Assembly: GCA_902604975.1 (NCBI GenBank)
Contig: CACLAY010000004.1
Coordinates: 1 to 51,003, forward strand
Direction: 5' to 3'
DNA length: 51,003 nt
Origin: an uncultured Pelagibacteraceae bacterium
GTDB lineage: Bacteria > Pseudomonadota > Alphaproteobacteria > Pelagibacterales > Pelagibacteraceae
The notes beneath the pieces are model-generated. The model had not been told where the DNA came from. It searched no databases and was given only the letters and a program-made list of their open reading frames with translations. This document shows positions 33,147 through 42,461 of the stretch, piece by piece; the first letter of the stretch is position 1; every line of letters begins with the position of its first letter. A program made the translations under genes and the position numbers.

Positions 33147-34179
33147 TTCTTATTTTTTTACCTGATTGAGAACTTTTGTTAATTGCATCAAAAATTATTA
33201 AAGAATTTAATCCATCCTTGCCAGTCACTTTTGGTTTTTCTTTTTTTAAAACTACTTTTGAAAAGTGATCGATCTGATTAATTAAAGTTTCATTACTTTT
33301 TTTAACTTTAATTTTATTATTTAAAATATTATTCCACCAACTTCTTTCTTTTTTATAGTACCATAACTTTAAATTTGGGAATTGAACAGAGCCTCTTGTT
33401 CCTCCAATAAAATACGAAGATTGGTCAGTTATTGGATAGGCAGGATTTTCTCCAGCTGTTAATTCATAGCTCCATGGTGAAGTTATAGTATCAGATACAT
33501 TTAGAGTACATAAAGTTCCAGATTTAAAAAATAAATTTACTGAAGCGGTGTCCTCAACCTTATATTTCCTAATATTATTCGATTTAAATGCCTGAACATA
33601 CTTTACAGGACCAAGTAAATAACAAATCATATCAATATCATGAACTAAATTAATACCTAATGGGCCAGCACCTTCACTTACTCTCCATTTTTCATTAAAA
33701 TATTTTTTATGTTTATATAGCCAGCATAAAATATTTGCAGATACAATTTTTCCAAGTTTTTTATTTTCTATTATTTTTTTAACATTATTAACAATTGAAT
33801 TATGGCGTCTATGATATCCTATTAGTAATGAAGTTTTATTTGAGCGTGCACTATTAATTATTTTTTTTGCAGATTTAATATTATCTGAAATCGGCTTCTC
33901 TAATAATACAGGAATTTTAGATTTCAAAAATCGAACAGTATCAGTTTCGTGTAGAACATTGGGTGTTGCAATTATCACTGCATCGGGTTTATCTTTTGCT
34001 AATAAAATTTTGATATTTTTATAAAGTGGTACATTTAATTTTTTAGATAATTCTATCCCAGTTTTTTTTATTTCAACAATTGAGTGAAGAGATGCTAATT
34101 TTGATTTTTGAATAGCTTTAATATGTTGTAGTCCCATTAAACCTATTCCAACAACAGATATTTTAATTTTCTTAGACAC
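33139..34179 (-). CDS. Gfo/Idh/MocA family oxidoreductase
   Basis: This 346-residue NAD(P)-dependent sugar oxidoreductase has an N-terminal Rossmann fold (VVGIGLMGLQHIKAI, residues 9-23) and the EKPISDN motif (residues 94-100) that includes the conserved lysine; the C-terminal domain contains NLVHDIDMICYLLG with the catalytic Asp-x-x-x-His-type element. Substrates include myo-inositol, glucose-fructose and other sugars. It uses a GTG start 11 nt after the SDR stop. It is the last gene of a sugar ABC importer cluster, so it probably oxidises the imported sugar. Confidence 0.9.
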   Translation of the reverse strand: MSKKIKISVVGIGLMGLQHIKAIQKSKLASLHSIVEIKKTGIELSKKLNVPLYKNIKILLAKDKPDAVIIATPNVLHETDTVRFLKSKIPVLLEKPISDNIKSAKKIINSARSNKTSLLIGYHRRHNSIVNNVKKIIENKKLGKIVSANILCWLYKHKKYFNEKWRVSEGAGPLGINLVHDIDMICYLLGPVKYVQAFKSNNIRKYKVEDTASVNLFFKSGTLCTLNVSDTITSPWSYELTAGENPAYPITDQSSYFIGGTRGSVQFPNLKLWYYKKERSWWNNILNNKIKVKKSNETLINQIDHFSKVVLKKEKPKVTGKDGLNSLIIFDAINKSSQSGKKIRIN

Positions 34180-34190
34180 TTATATAAATT

Positions 34191-34952
34191 TTAAGTGATA
34201 CCTGCGTCTATTATAAAGTTTTGTTTCGTACATCCTGACGATACATCAGATGAAAGATGAACAACTAAATTTGCCACATCATCAGGTTTAAGCTGTCTCT
34301 TCAAGCACTGTTTATCAAGAATAAATTTTTTATACTTTGGAGTTAGCCAATGCTTTATTTGCCTCTCAGTAGCAATTGATCCAGGAGTAACTGAGTTGCA
34401 TCTAATATTATATTTACCAAATTCTCTCGCAAAAGATCTAGTCAGACCAATAACAGCAGACTTTGCTGTCTCGTATGCAACTTTATCACCCTCACCCAAC
34501 ATCCATGAAACTGAACTTAAATTTACGATAGCTCCACCTTTGTTTTTAATCATTCCTTTTAAAACTGCTTTAATTGTAAAGAAAAAATGTTTTAAATTCA
34601 CATCCATTCTATTATTCCAATATTTTTCATCTACTTGATCTGTGGAGTGTCTGTCATCATTTGCTGCATTATTTATTAAAATATCGATAGGACCTTTTGA
34701 TTTAATTATTTTTTGAATGATAGTTTGTAATTTTTTAATTTTAATAAGATTACATTCAATAAAATGAGGTACTTTAAGACCTTTTTTTTTAAGATCTTTA
34801 ATTAATTTATTTGAGTCTTTCTTATTGATATCAACAAAATAAACTTCACATTCCTGTTCACAAAAATGTTCTACTATTGAAGCTCCAATACCTGAGCCAC
34901 CACCAGTAATAAAAACTTTTTTATTTTTTAAGTCAAAATATTTTACTTTCAT
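34191..34952 (-). CDS. SDR family dehydrogenase in the CUT1 sugar cluster
   Basis: This 253-residue classical short-chain dehydrogenase has TGGGSGIG (residues 16-23), NNAAND, and the active-site pattern with YETAKSAVIGLTRS; the C-terminus FIIDAGIT is normal. It begins 0-1 nt after the ATPase gene, so it is translated with the sugar importer. It likely oxidises the imported sugar at one carbon, working with the Gfo/Idh/MocA enzyme encoded next. The sugar cannot be named. Confidence 0.9.
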   Translation of the reverse strand: MKVKYFDLKNKKVFITGGGSGIGASIVEHFCEQECEVYFVDINKKDSNKLIKDLKKKGLKVPHFIECNLIKIKKLQTIIQKIIKSKGPIDILINNAANDDRHSTDQVDEKYWNNRMDVNLKHFFFTIKAVLKGMIKNKGGAIVNLSSVSWMLGEGDKVAYETAKSAVIGLTRSFAREFGKYNIRCNSVTPGSIATERQIKHWLTPKYKKFILDKQCLKRQLKPDDVANLVVHLSSDVSSGCTKQNFIIDAGIT

Positions 34953-36047
34953 TTAAATTCTCTCCTCTGTTTTAGCATCAAACAATGAAATTTGAGTTAA
35001 ATCAAAGAATAATTTTGTATTTTTTGATAGATCTATTTTTACTGTTGATGGAAACTTAGCTAACACCTCTTGATTTTCAAAATTAAAAGTCATTATCTGT
35101 TCATGTCCAATATATTCACTTAAATCTGCTCTTAAATTAATCTCAAAATCCTCTTCATTAGATTTTTTAAAAAATATATGTTCTGGTCTTATTCCAAAAA
35201 AAACCTCTTTATTATCTAAATTAGACTTTTCTTTAAAATCATATCCATTTATTGGAATTTCGATATTTGATCCATGGGTAATAAATGAAACTTTATTTGA
35301 ACTCTCTTTTAGATTACCTTTTATTAAATTCATTGATGGAGAGCCTATGAAGTCTGCCACAAAAGTATTACTAGGTTTATTATAAATATTTTCAGGTGTA
35401 TCATTTTGCTGAATTACACCATGATTCATAATTGCAATATTTGTACCTAAGCTCATAGCTTCTGTTTGATCATGCGTTACATAAACTACTGTTGTTTTAA
35501 GTTGCTGATGAAGTTTTTTAATTTCTCGTCTCATCTCAACTCTTAACTTTGCATCTAAATTTGATAAAGGTTCATCAAATAAAAATATTCTTGGTTCTCT
35601 CACTAACGCTCTTCCTATTGCAACACGCTGTCTCTGTCCGCCCGATAATTGTGATGGCTTTCTCTCTAACAAAGCATCTACTTGTAAAAATTTTGATACT
35701 TTTTCCAATTGCTCTTCGATTTTCTCCTTTGAAACTTTAGCTTGTTTAAGACCAAAGATCATATTTTCACGTACATTCATAGATGGGTACAATGCATAAG
35801 ATTGAAATACCATTGCAATATTTCGGTCTTTTGGCTCTACTTTACTTACATTGTAATCATCTATGTGAACATTTCCTTCATTAATAGTTTCTAATCCTGC
35901 AATAATGTTTAACAAGGTTGATTTTCCACATCCAGAAGGTCCTAAAAGAACTAAGAAATTACCTTCATCTATCTCTAAATTAATTTTCCTTAAAACCTCA
36001 GTTGATCCAAAGTTCTTTGATAATTCTTCTATTTTTAATGTTTTCAT
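34953..36047 (-). CDS. sugar ABC transporter ATPase (UgpC/MalK type, CUT1)
   Basis: This 364-residue ATPase has Walker A GPSGCGKST (residues 37-45), signature LSGGQRQRVAIGRAL, Walker B IFLFDEPLSNLDAKLR and a C-terminal TOBE-type regulatory domain (residues 240-364, with FGIRPEHIFF). It energises the two permeases encoded directly upstream. In many alphaproteobacteria such a MalK-type ATPase serves several CUT1 importers. The start is 2 nt after the MalG-type gene. Confidence 0.94.
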   Translation of the reverse strand: MKTLKIEELSKNFGSTEVLRKINLEIDEGNFLVLLGPSGCGKSTLLNIIAGLETINEGNVHIDDYNVSKVEPKDRNIAMVFQSYALYPSMNVRENMIFGLKQAKVSKEKIEEQLEKVSKFLQVDALLERKPSQLSGGQRQRVAIGRALVREPRIFLFDEPLSNLDAKLRVEMRREIKKLHQQLKTTVVYVTHDQTEAMSLGTNIAIMNHGVIQQNDTPENIYNKPSNTFVADFIGSPSMNLIKGNLKESSNKVSFITHGSNIEIPINGYDFKEKSNLDNKEVFFGIRPEHIFFKKSNEEDFEINLRADLSEYIGHEQIMTFNFENQEVLAKFPSTVKIDLSKNTKLFFDLTQISLFDAKTEERI

Positions 36048-36049
36048 CC

Positions 36050-36952
36050 CTATCCTTTTACTGCTCCTGAAGTTAATCCTCTAATAAAATATTTACCTGC
36101 TAGAACATACACAATAAGTGTTGGAATTCCTGCAATAATAGCAGATGCCATATCCACATTATATTCTTTAACACTAGTGCTTGATAAAACCATATTGTTT
36201 AAAGCAACTTGTATTGGAGCTGCCTCTCCAAATGAAAATGTTGAGCCAAATAAAAAGTCGTTCCAAATTTGTGTAAATTGCCAGATTATTGTTACTACTA
36301 TAATTGGAGTTGATACTGGAAGTAAAATTTTAAAAAATATTTTAAAAAACCCTGCCCCATCTATTCTAGCAGCTTTTACTAATTCAGAAGGAATAGAAAC
36401 ATAAAAATTTCTAAAAAATAAAGTTGTAAAGGGAATACCATAAACTGTATGGACCAAAACAAGTCCAATTACAGAATTAGATATTCCTAGAACTCCAAGA
36501 GTTCTAGCCATGGGTAATAAGATAGCTTGATAAGGAATAAAACAACCAAATAATAAGAAAAGGAAAACCCATTTGTCTCCCTTAAACCTCCATTTTGTTA
36601 AAACATATCCAGCCATCGCGCCAATAAAAGTAGAAAAGAATACTGCTGGAACAACCATTTTAATTGAATTCCAAAAATATGGTTTTAAGAAAGTATCACC
36701 TGCACCATATCCTCTTCCACCCCATGCGACTAACCAAGAGTCAAAATTTAATCCACTTGGCCAAGTTAGAAGTGTTCCTTGACGGATTTCTTCCATTGTT
36801 TTTAATGAAGTAACAACCATTACATACAAAGGAAAAATAAAATACAAAGCAAAAATTACTAAAACAAAATATAAAAACCATCTCAAAAACATATTTGTAT
36901 ATTTAGATTTTTGTTCAAGCTGTTTATATGAAGAGTGTGTTTTATCTTGCAT
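36050..36952 (-). CDS. sugar ABC permease (MalG/UgpE type)
   Basis: This 300-residue inner-membrane protein has six hydrophobic segments, an initial MVVTSLKTMEEI loop and the coupling helix ELVKAARIDGAGFFKIFFKILLP (EAA loop, residues about 195-217). It forms the channel with the MalF-type permease, whose gene it overlaps by 11 nt. The periplasmic segment WPSGLNFDSW is typical of CUT1 permeases. Confidence 0.93.
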   Translation of the reverse strand: MQDKTHSSYKQLEQKSKYTNMFLRWFLYFVLVIFALYFIFPLYVMVVTSLKTMEEIRQGTLLTWPSGLNFDSWLVAWGGRGYGAGDTFLKPYFWNSIKMVVPAVFFSTFIGAMAGYVLTKWRFKGDKWVFLFLLFGCFIPYQAILLPMARTLGVLGISNSVIGLVLVHTVYGIPFTTLFFRNFYVSIPSELVKAARIDGAGFFKIFFKILLPVSTPIIVVTIIWQFTQIWNDFLFGSTFSFGEAAPIQVALNNMVLSSTSVKEYNVDMASAIIAGIPTLIVYVLAGKYFIRGLTSGAVKG

Positions 36953-37817
36953 TTTCTCTCCTCAATTCAGAATATAAATAAGGTATAATCACAGCTGCTA
37001 CTGCCATAAACATCATCATCGCACTCGCTGCTGACAAACCAACTTGACTTTTGTGAAATGCAGTTTGTGTCATATATAATGCAGGCATGGTTGTAGATAT
37101 ACCCGGACCTCCCTGAGTTAACGCAACAATAAGATCATAACTTTTAATTGATATATGAACCAAAATTACAAAACTTGTAAAAAAAACTGGTCTCATCATT
37201 GGTAGTAGAATTTTCCAATAAACTGTAAATAAATTTGCGCCATCTATTTTGGCTGCTTTAACGATTTCATCTTCAACTGATCTTAACCCAGCTAGAAATA
37301 ATGCCATTACAAATCCTGCAGATTGCCAAACACCTGCAATCACTATGGTGTAGATGGCCATTTCTCGATTGACCAACCAATCAAAAGTAAAGTTTTCAAA
37401 TCCCCAATCGATAAACATTTTTTGGATACCAAGGGTTGGGTTTAAAATCCATTTCCAAGCTGTTCCTGTAACGATAAATGATAAAGCCATAGGATATAGA
37501 TAAATAGTTCTAAGGACACCTTCCGCCCTAATTTTTTGATCTAGAAATATTGCAAGAATAATTCCAATCACAACACAAAAAATTAAGAATAAAGCTGTGA
37601 AAATAAGAAGATTATCAACTGCAATAAGCCATTTTCTAGAACCCCAAAGTTTAACATATTGGCCTACTCCCCAAAGTTCATACTTGGGTAATATTTTTGA
37701 ATTTGTAAAAGATATATATAATGTCCAAAGCACAAAACCATAAACAAACCAACCAATCAATCCAACAGCAGGAGCCATTACAATTTTAGGTAGGTTTTTT
37801 TCTAACCACTTGAACAT
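36942..37817 (-). CDS. sugar ABC permease (MalF/UgpA type)
   Basis: This 291-residue permease has six predicted membrane segments and the EAA loop DEIVKAAKIDGANLFTVYWKI near residue 190-210. It lacks the extended periplasmic P2 loop of E. coli MalF, as in most CUT1 importers. Upstream, a canonical hairpin with a run of nine U residues separates it from the binding-protein gene, so only readthrough transcripts express it unless it has its own promoter. Confidence 0.92.
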   Translation of the reverse strand: MFKWLEKNLPKIVMAPAVGLIGWFVYGFVLWTLYISFTNSKILPKYELWGVGQYVKLWGSRKWLIAVDNLLIFTALFLIFCVVIGIILAIFLDQKIRAEGVLRTIYLYPMALSFIVTGTAWKWILNPTLGIQKMFIDWGFENFTFDWLVNREMAIYTIVIAGVWQSAGFVMALFLAGLRSVEDEIVKAAKIDGANLFTVYWKILLPMMRPVFFTSFVILVHISIKSYDLIVALTQGGPGISTTMPALYMTQTAFHKSQVGLSAASAMMMFMAVAAVIIPYLYSELRRENAR

Positions 37818-37848
37818 TATAAATATTTTCTAATTTTGATTAAAAAAA

Positions 37849-37875
37849 AAGGCCACCTAAATATTAGGTGGCCTT
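37849..37875 (-). terminator. intrinsic terminator/attenuator between sugar-binding protein and permease genes
   Basis: A perfect 12-bp stem (37849-37860 with 37864-37875, arm AAGGCCACCTAA) has a 3-nt loop and, in the direction of transcription, is followed by nine U residues (37850-37842). It is a canonical rho-independent terminator 12 nt after the binding-protein stop. Incomplete termination would set a high ratio of binding protein to permease. Confidence 0.85.
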
Positions 37876-37887
37876 AATTTTTGTATT

Positions 37888-39144
37888 TTACATATTATCT
37901 AAAACTGAATCAGCCAAAGCATTTGCTGCATCAACTGAGGACATATCAGAATTAAAGTGTTCTGTGATCACATCTTGTAAAGCAGCTTTCATAGTATTAC
38001 CTTGAGCCATTCCGTGAGCAAAACTTGGAACTAATCCACCACTCGCTCCTGCAGTTTTGATGTCAGAATTTGATGTTTTTGCACATTTATCAAACTCATC
38101 CATTGGTACATCTAAACGTGCTGGAATTGATCCCTTGTATAAGTTGAAAACTTTTTGGAAGTTTTTACCCATCATTAATTTAGCTAATAATTTTTGACCT
38201 TCTTGTTTGTCTGGGTCACTTGTTTTGTAGAATATAAAGCTATCTACATTGTACAAGTATCCATTATTAGATGGAGTTGCAGCACAATAGTAATCTACGC
38301 CTGGTACTTTTCCAGCAGCAGTAAATTCACCTTTTGCCCAGTCACCCATAATTTGGAAACCAGCTTTTCCTTCAATAACCATTCCAGTAGCAACGTTCCA
38401 ATCTCTTCCTGGGCTACCTTCATCAGTGAAACCTTGAAGTTTTCTCATTTGATCAAAAACTTTTACAGTTGTCTCACTTCTTAAACAAGTTTCTTTAAGA
38501 TCTACATAACAGTTTTTGTAATAGTTATTTCCACCAATACCCATAGCTACTGCTTCGAAGACTGTTGCGTCTTGCCAAGCTTGACCACCATGTGCAAAAG
38601 GAATGATACCTGCAGCTTGAAGTTTTTCTGCTGCTGCATTTAATTCATCCCAAGATGTAGGAACTGAAATTCCATTTGCATCAAATACTGCTTTGTTAGC
38701 CCACATCCAATCAATTCTATGAATGTTTACTGGAGCCGCACAATATGGACCACTGTTATTCTGACATTTGTGAACTGCAGCAATCATAGGATCTAATAAT
38801 CCATCCCAACCTTCTGATTGAGCAATAGGATCAATGTTGTACGGAGCAACTACTCCTTCTTGATCATATTCTTGAATTGTTGGACCTTTAATTTGAGAAG
38901 CTGAAGGAGGATCTCCCGCAACTATTCTTGCTTTAAGTGCAACGTTAGCAGCGTCTCCACCACCACCTGTTACAGGCATGTCTAACCATTCACCACCGTT
39001 TGCGGCAAAATCATCTTTTAATACTTTAAGTGCAGCTGCTTCACCACCTGATGTCCACCAGTGCAAAACCTCAATTTTTGGTCCTGCAAAAGAAGAAGAA
39101 GAAGTGAATGCAAATGCTATTAAAGCAATTAACACTTTTTTCAT
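37888..39144 (-). CDS. sugar ABC transporter substrate-binding protein (CUT1, MalE/UgpB family)
   Basis: This 418-residue periplasmic protein has a signal peptide (MKKVLIALIAFAFTSSSSFA) and family 1 features: EVLHWWTSGGEAAALKVL at the mature N-terminus, PPSASQIKGP, NIHRIDWMWANKAVF and GAFEIMGDWAKG-like GFQIMGDWAKG. Several cysteines could form disulfides. The match to binders of glucose/mannose-type sugars (WWTSGGE, QDATVFE) is better than to glycerol-phosphate binders. A strong Shine-Dalgarno (AGAGGGA) precedes the ATG, and a promoter with a palindrome is just upstream. Confidence 0.94.
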   Translation of the reverse strand: MKKVLIALIAFAFTSSSSFAGPKIEVLHWWTSGGEAAALKVLKDDFAANGGEWLDMPVTGGGGDAANVALKARIVAGDPPSASQIKGPTIQEYDQEGVVAPYNIDPIAQSEGWDGLLDPMIAAVHKCQNNSGPYCAAPVNIHRIDWMWANKAVFDANGISVPTSWDELNAAAEKLQAAGIIPFAHGGQAWQDATVFEAVAMGIGGNNYYKNCYVDLKETCLRSETTVKVFDQMRKLQGFTDEGSPGRDWNVATGMVIEGKAGFQIMGDWAKGEFTAAGKVPGVDYYCAATPSNNGYLYNVDSFIFYKTSDPDKQEGQKLLAKLMMGKNFQKVFNLYKGSIPARLDVPMDEFDKCAKTSNSDIKTAGASGGLVPSFAHGMAQGNTMKAALQDVITEHFNSDMSSVDAANALADSVLDNM

Positions 39145-39167
39145 ATATTTCCCTCTTATTTGTTAAA

Positions 39168-39181
39168 TTAAGTTAACTTAA
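39168..39181. promoter_or_regulatory. 14-bp palindrome, candidate operator of the sugar ABC operon
   Basis: TTAAGTTAACTTAA is a perfect palindrome, 24 to 37 bp before the binding-protein start and just downstream of a candidate -10 box (39191-39196). A repressor bound here would block initiation or early elongation. The AT-rich background lowers certainty. Confidence 0.45.
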
Positions 39182-39190
39182 AAAAAATCA

Positions 39191-39220
39191 AGTATAGATT
39201 GTTTTAGGGTAAGTCTACAA
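39191..39220 (-). promoter_or_regulatory. candidate sigma-70 promoter of the sugar ABC operon
   Basis: Read on the minus strand, TTGTAG (39220-39215) and TATACT (39196-39191) are separated by 18 bp. Transcription would begin near 39184, at the edge of the palindrome, giving a leader of about 40 nt before the binding-protein ATG at 39144. Confidence 0.45.
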
Positions 39221-39290
39221 TAAAAAAAAAATTACAACCTGAAATTGATTTTAGAAAATATTATAAAATTTATATACACTGATATTTAAA

Positions 39291-39321
39291 GGAATTTTTT
39301 TAAAAAAACTTTTTAAATTCC
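39291..39321 (-). terminator. weak hairpin after the ROK kinase gene
   Basis: GGAATTT (39291-39297) pairs with AAATTCC (39315-39321), and the A/T-rich interior can extend the stem. It starts 10 nt after the ROK gene stop. The following UUUAAAU stretch is short, so termination strength is doubtful. The rest of the 187-bp gap to 39145 holds the sugar-operon promoter and no gene. Confidence 0.4.
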
Positions 39322-39331
39322 AAATTGTATT

Positions 39332-40234
39332 TTAATAAATAGATTTCCTTCCTAACCTTGCCGCACCTCTAACGCCGCTAGCATCTCCGTACTTTGGTTT
39401 AAGAAACACACCTTCATACTCTCTGCCTGTTACAAATTTTCTTACGATAGTTTCGATTTCACTTAAAAAATCAATTTCATTTGAAACACCCCCACCAAAA
39501 ACAAAACAATCGGGATCTAGAATATTAATTATATTTGCTAAGGACATTGCTAAATTTAGTTTAAAATTATCTATTACATTTTCAGCATCTAAATCATGCT
39601 TTCTATATAAATCAAAAATTTCATTTGTCTTTAAATTTTTTTTGAATTTTTTATTGAATTTTTTTGCTAAACTTAAACCTGACATAAAACTCTCAATCTC
39701 ACCCTCTCTTAGATTCGTAGACTCAAAGTTATCTTTTTTTGCAATTAAATGATTAATCTGATTATGTCCCCACTCTCCTGCTACTCCATTAGGTCCACTA
39801 ACTATTTTTTTATCTATTACCAAACCACCACCAACACCTGAACCAATTATAATTCCATAAACAATTTTATAATGTTTTCCCGCACCATCTAATGCTTCAG
39901 ATAAAGCAAAACAATTTGCATCATTTTCACAAAATACCTCTTTACCCAATTCTTTTCTTAAATCATTTTGAAATGGTTTTTTTTCTAACCAATAGCAATT
40001 TGGCGCATTCTTAACTAATCCAGTTTGAGGTGAATGTATGCCAGGATGACATACACCGATTGGTAATTCTTTATTTAATTCTTTCTCTAGCTTTTTGTTA
40101 ATATCTTTAATTGTTTTAATAATTTTGAAATAATCTTTTGGACAATCTGTTCTTTCACGATTACTTTCATTGCCTTTTTCATCTAAAATTACACTTTCTA
40201 TTTTTGTTGCACCTACATCAATCCCTATTTGCAT
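39332..40234 (-). CDS. ROK family sugar kinase-like protein without the zinc motif
   Basis: This 300-residue protein has the ROK ATP-binding start IGIDVGATKIE (residues 3-13), the catalytic Asp105 in ENDAN, and IIGSGVGGGLV (residues 129-139), followed by EWGH (residues 154-157). The next element in ROK kinases, a CxCGxxGC zinc loop, is replaced by ESTNLREGEIESFMSG with no cysteine. The kinase core is intact, so sugar or aminosugar phosphorylation is likely, with an altered substrate lid. It ends a run with the TTT importer and an SDR, 2 nt after the SDR gene. Confidence 0.88.
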   Translation of the reverse strand: MQIGIDVGATKIESVILDEKGNESNRERTDCPKDYFKIIKTIKDINKKLEKELNKELPIGVCHPGIHSPQTGLVKNAPNCYWLEKKPFQNDLRKELGKEVFCENDANCFALSEALDGAGKHYKIVYGIIIGSGVGGGLVIDKKIVSGPNGVAGEWGHNQINHLIAKKDNFESTNLREGEIESFMSGLSLAKKFNKKFKKNLKTNEIFDLYRKHDLDAENVIDNFKLNLAMSLANIINILDPDCFVFGGGVSNEIDFLSEIETIVRKFVTGREYEGVFLKPKYGDASGVRGAARLGRKSIY

Positions 40235-40236
40235 AA

Positions 40237-40986
40237 CTAATAAGTTGCTCTTCCGCCACTCAAATCAAAAACAGCAGCTGTTGAAAAAGAATTTTCTTCA
40301 CTTGATAACCAAGTCACAAGCGATGCTAATTCATTAACTTTTGCAAATTTATTTCTAGGAATTTTAGATAACATATAATTTATATGTTCCTCAGTCATTT
40401 GATCAAATATTCTTGTTTTTGCTGCAGCTGGAGTAACACAATTAACTGCAATATTATTTAATGCTAATTCTTTTCCCAATGACTTTGTTAAACCTATTAC
40501 CCCTGCTTTAGAAGTACTGTAAGCACTAGCGTTAGGATTGCCTTCTTTTCCTGCAATTGATGCAATATTTACAATTCTTCCATAATTATTCTTTATCATG
40601 TAGGGAGTAACTGCTTTACAACAATAAAATACTGAATTTAAATTTAAATCTATTACCTTTTTCCATTCATCAATTGGATAATCAACTACTGTAGTATTTT
40701 TTCCTGCAACTCCCGCATTATTGATAAAAATATCAATTTTTTTGTGAGTTTTTTCAACATCAGCTAAATTTTTCAAGATACTTTCATAATTTCCAACATC
40801 AACTGTTTGATATGAGAGCTTATCAGAATTAATTTTATTAATAGCCATTTTAATCGCTTCCTCATCAATATCCCAAATTACTACGCTCGCTCCTGAAGCA
40901 ATAAATCTCTCTGTAATAGCTAGTCCAAAACCTTGGGCGCCTCCTGTCACTATTGCAACTCTATTTTTTAAATCAAAATTGATCAT
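40237..40986 (-). CDS. SDR family dehydrogenase in the TTT cluster
   Basis: This 249-residue short-chain dehydrogenase has TGGAQGFG (residues 14-21), INNAGVAG, and active-site YSTSKAGVIGLTKSLGKE. It is of the FabG-like type that includes many sugar-alcohol and hydroxyacid dehydrogenases. Gene order places it between the TctA permease (1 nt upstream) and the ROK kinase. Oxidation of the compound imported by the TTT system is the most likely task. Confidence 0.9.
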   Translation of the reverse strand: MINFDLKNRVAIVTGGAQGFGLAITERFIASGASVVIWDIDEEAIKMAINKINSDKLSYQTVDVGNYESILKNLADVEKTHKKIDIFINNAGVAGKNTTVVDYPIDEWKKVIDLNLNSVFYCCKAVTPYMIKNNYGRIVNIASIAGKEGNPNASAYSTSKAGVIGLTKSLGKELALNNIAVNCVTPAAAKTRIFDQMTEEHINYMLSKIPRNKFAKVNELASLVTWLSSEENSFSTAAVFDLSGGRATY

Positions 40987-40987
40987 A

Positions 40988-42460
40988 TTAATTTTTTTGT
41001 TTTTTTGACCTTATTAAAGGAAAAGCTAATGCAATTAAAGATAAAATAAAAAAAGTTAAAGCTATAGGTCTTGTTAAAAACATAAGCCAGTTTCCATCAA
41101 ATATAACTAAAGATTGTCTTAGTGTTCCTTCTACTAATTCTCCTAAAATTAATCCTATAATTACAGGTACAACTGAAAAACCAAATCTTCTCATGAAAAA
41201 TCCTAGTACTCCAAAAAACAACATAATCCAAACATCAATGATAGATTGACTTAGAGAGTATGTTCCACACACAGATACAGCAAATATCATTGGCCATAAA
41301 ATTTTGTTTGGAACTAAAGTTATTCTTGCAAATAATTTTGCACCAAAAAATCCAAATATAAAAAATAAAACATTAGCAATTAACATTGCCCCAAAAATTC
41401 CATACAAAAATTCTGGTTGCTCTCTAAATAGATCTGGACCTGGTCTTACACCATGAATTATAAGTCCAGTCAATATGACAGCTGTTGTAGCACTTCCAGG
41501 TATTCCTAATGCTAACGTTGGAACCATTGCACCACCTGTGGCAGCATTATTTGCTGCCTCAGCGCCGGCAATACCTTCTATTGACCCTTTTCCAAATTCT
41601 TCTGGCTCTTTAGAAAATCTTTTTGCTTCAGAATAACCAATTAAGGATGCTACAGTCCCACCTTCAGCTGGCAAAACTCCAATAAACGAACCAATGCCAC
41701 TAGATCTCAGAATGGTTTTCCACGTTTTTTTATAATCATCTAAGGATGGAAGTTTTACCGCTTTTAGTGCAACTCTTTTAAAAACTTGATCAAGAAGTGT
41801 AGACTGAGTTAACATTTCGCTTATTGCAAATAAACCTACTACAACTGGTATAAATCCTATTCCTACAGAAAGCTCATTTATTCCATAAGTAAATCTATCA
41901 ATTGAAGTCATAAAATCTTTTCCAATAGTAGAAATTAAAATTCCAAACGCACCAGCGATTAAATTTTTGATCGGACTTCCTTCACCAATTGATGCTAGCA
42001 TTGTTAAACCAAAAATAGCTAACGCAAAATATTCTGGTTGACCAAATTCATAGGCAAGTTGAGCTAAAACAGGTGCAAAAAATACCAAAACTATTACGCT
42101 AAAAATTCCACCCACTGTGCTTGAAACTGTTGCCATACCCAAAGCTCTTCCTGCTTCCCCCTTTTGAGCCAAGGGATAACCATCTAGACAAGTGGCTGCT
42201 GCTGCTGGAGTTCCAGGGGTATTTATTAAAACTGCAGTGATTGCACCGCCATATGTTCCGGCACAATAAATTGATGTTAAGAGAACTATTGCTGAAAGAG
42301 GGTCTAAAGTCATAGTAAATGGCAAAATTAATGCACCACCAGTTGTAGGGCCTAATCCTGGTAGAACGCCTAAGATCAGTCCAAATAAAGTCCCAAAAAT
42401 TAAAACCATTAACAACTTAGAACTAAACATAGGTGCCATCATTAATAAAAGATTGTCCAT
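40988..42460 (-). CDS. tctA: tripartite tricarboxylate transporter large permease (TctA)
   Basis: This 490-residue inner-membrane protein has about 12 hydrophobic segments and the TctA hallmarks GVLPGLGPTTGGALILP (residues 30-46) and INTPGTPAAAATCLDGYPLA, repeated later as GVLPAEGGTVAS. TTT systems import citrate-like, aromatic or sugar acids with a cation gradient. It starts 1 nt after the TctB-like gene. Confidence 0.95.
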   Translation of the reverse strand: MDNLLLMMAPMFSSKLLMVLIFGTLFGLILGVLPGLGPTTGGALILPFTMTLDPLSAIVLLTSIYCAGTYGGAITAVLINTPGTPAAAATCLDGYPLAQKGEAGRALGMATVSSTVGGIFSVIVLVFFAPVLAQLAYEFGQPEYFALAIFGLTMLASIGEGSPIKNLIAGAFGILISTIGKDFMTSIDRFTYGINELSVGIGFIPVVVGLFAISEMLTQSTLLDQVFKRVALKAVKLPSLDDYKKTWKTILRSSGIGSFIGVLPAEGGTVASLIGYSEAKRFSKEPEEFGKGSIEGIAGAEAANNAATGGAMVPTLALGIPGSATTAVILTGLIIHGVRPGPDLFREQPEFLYGIFGAMLIANVLFFIFGFFGAKLFARITLVPNKILWPMIFAVSVCGTYSLSQSIIDVWIMLFFGVLGFFMRRFGFSVVPVIIGLILGELVEGTLRQSLVIFDGNWLMFLTRPIALTFFILSLIALAFPLIRSKKQKN

Positions 42461-42461
42461 A

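Noticed and set aside
39090..39104. GAA/TTC trinucleotide repeat in the CUT1 binding-protein gene
   Set aside because: It encodes the serine stretch of the signal peptide; only about four units and in frame, so it is ordinary.
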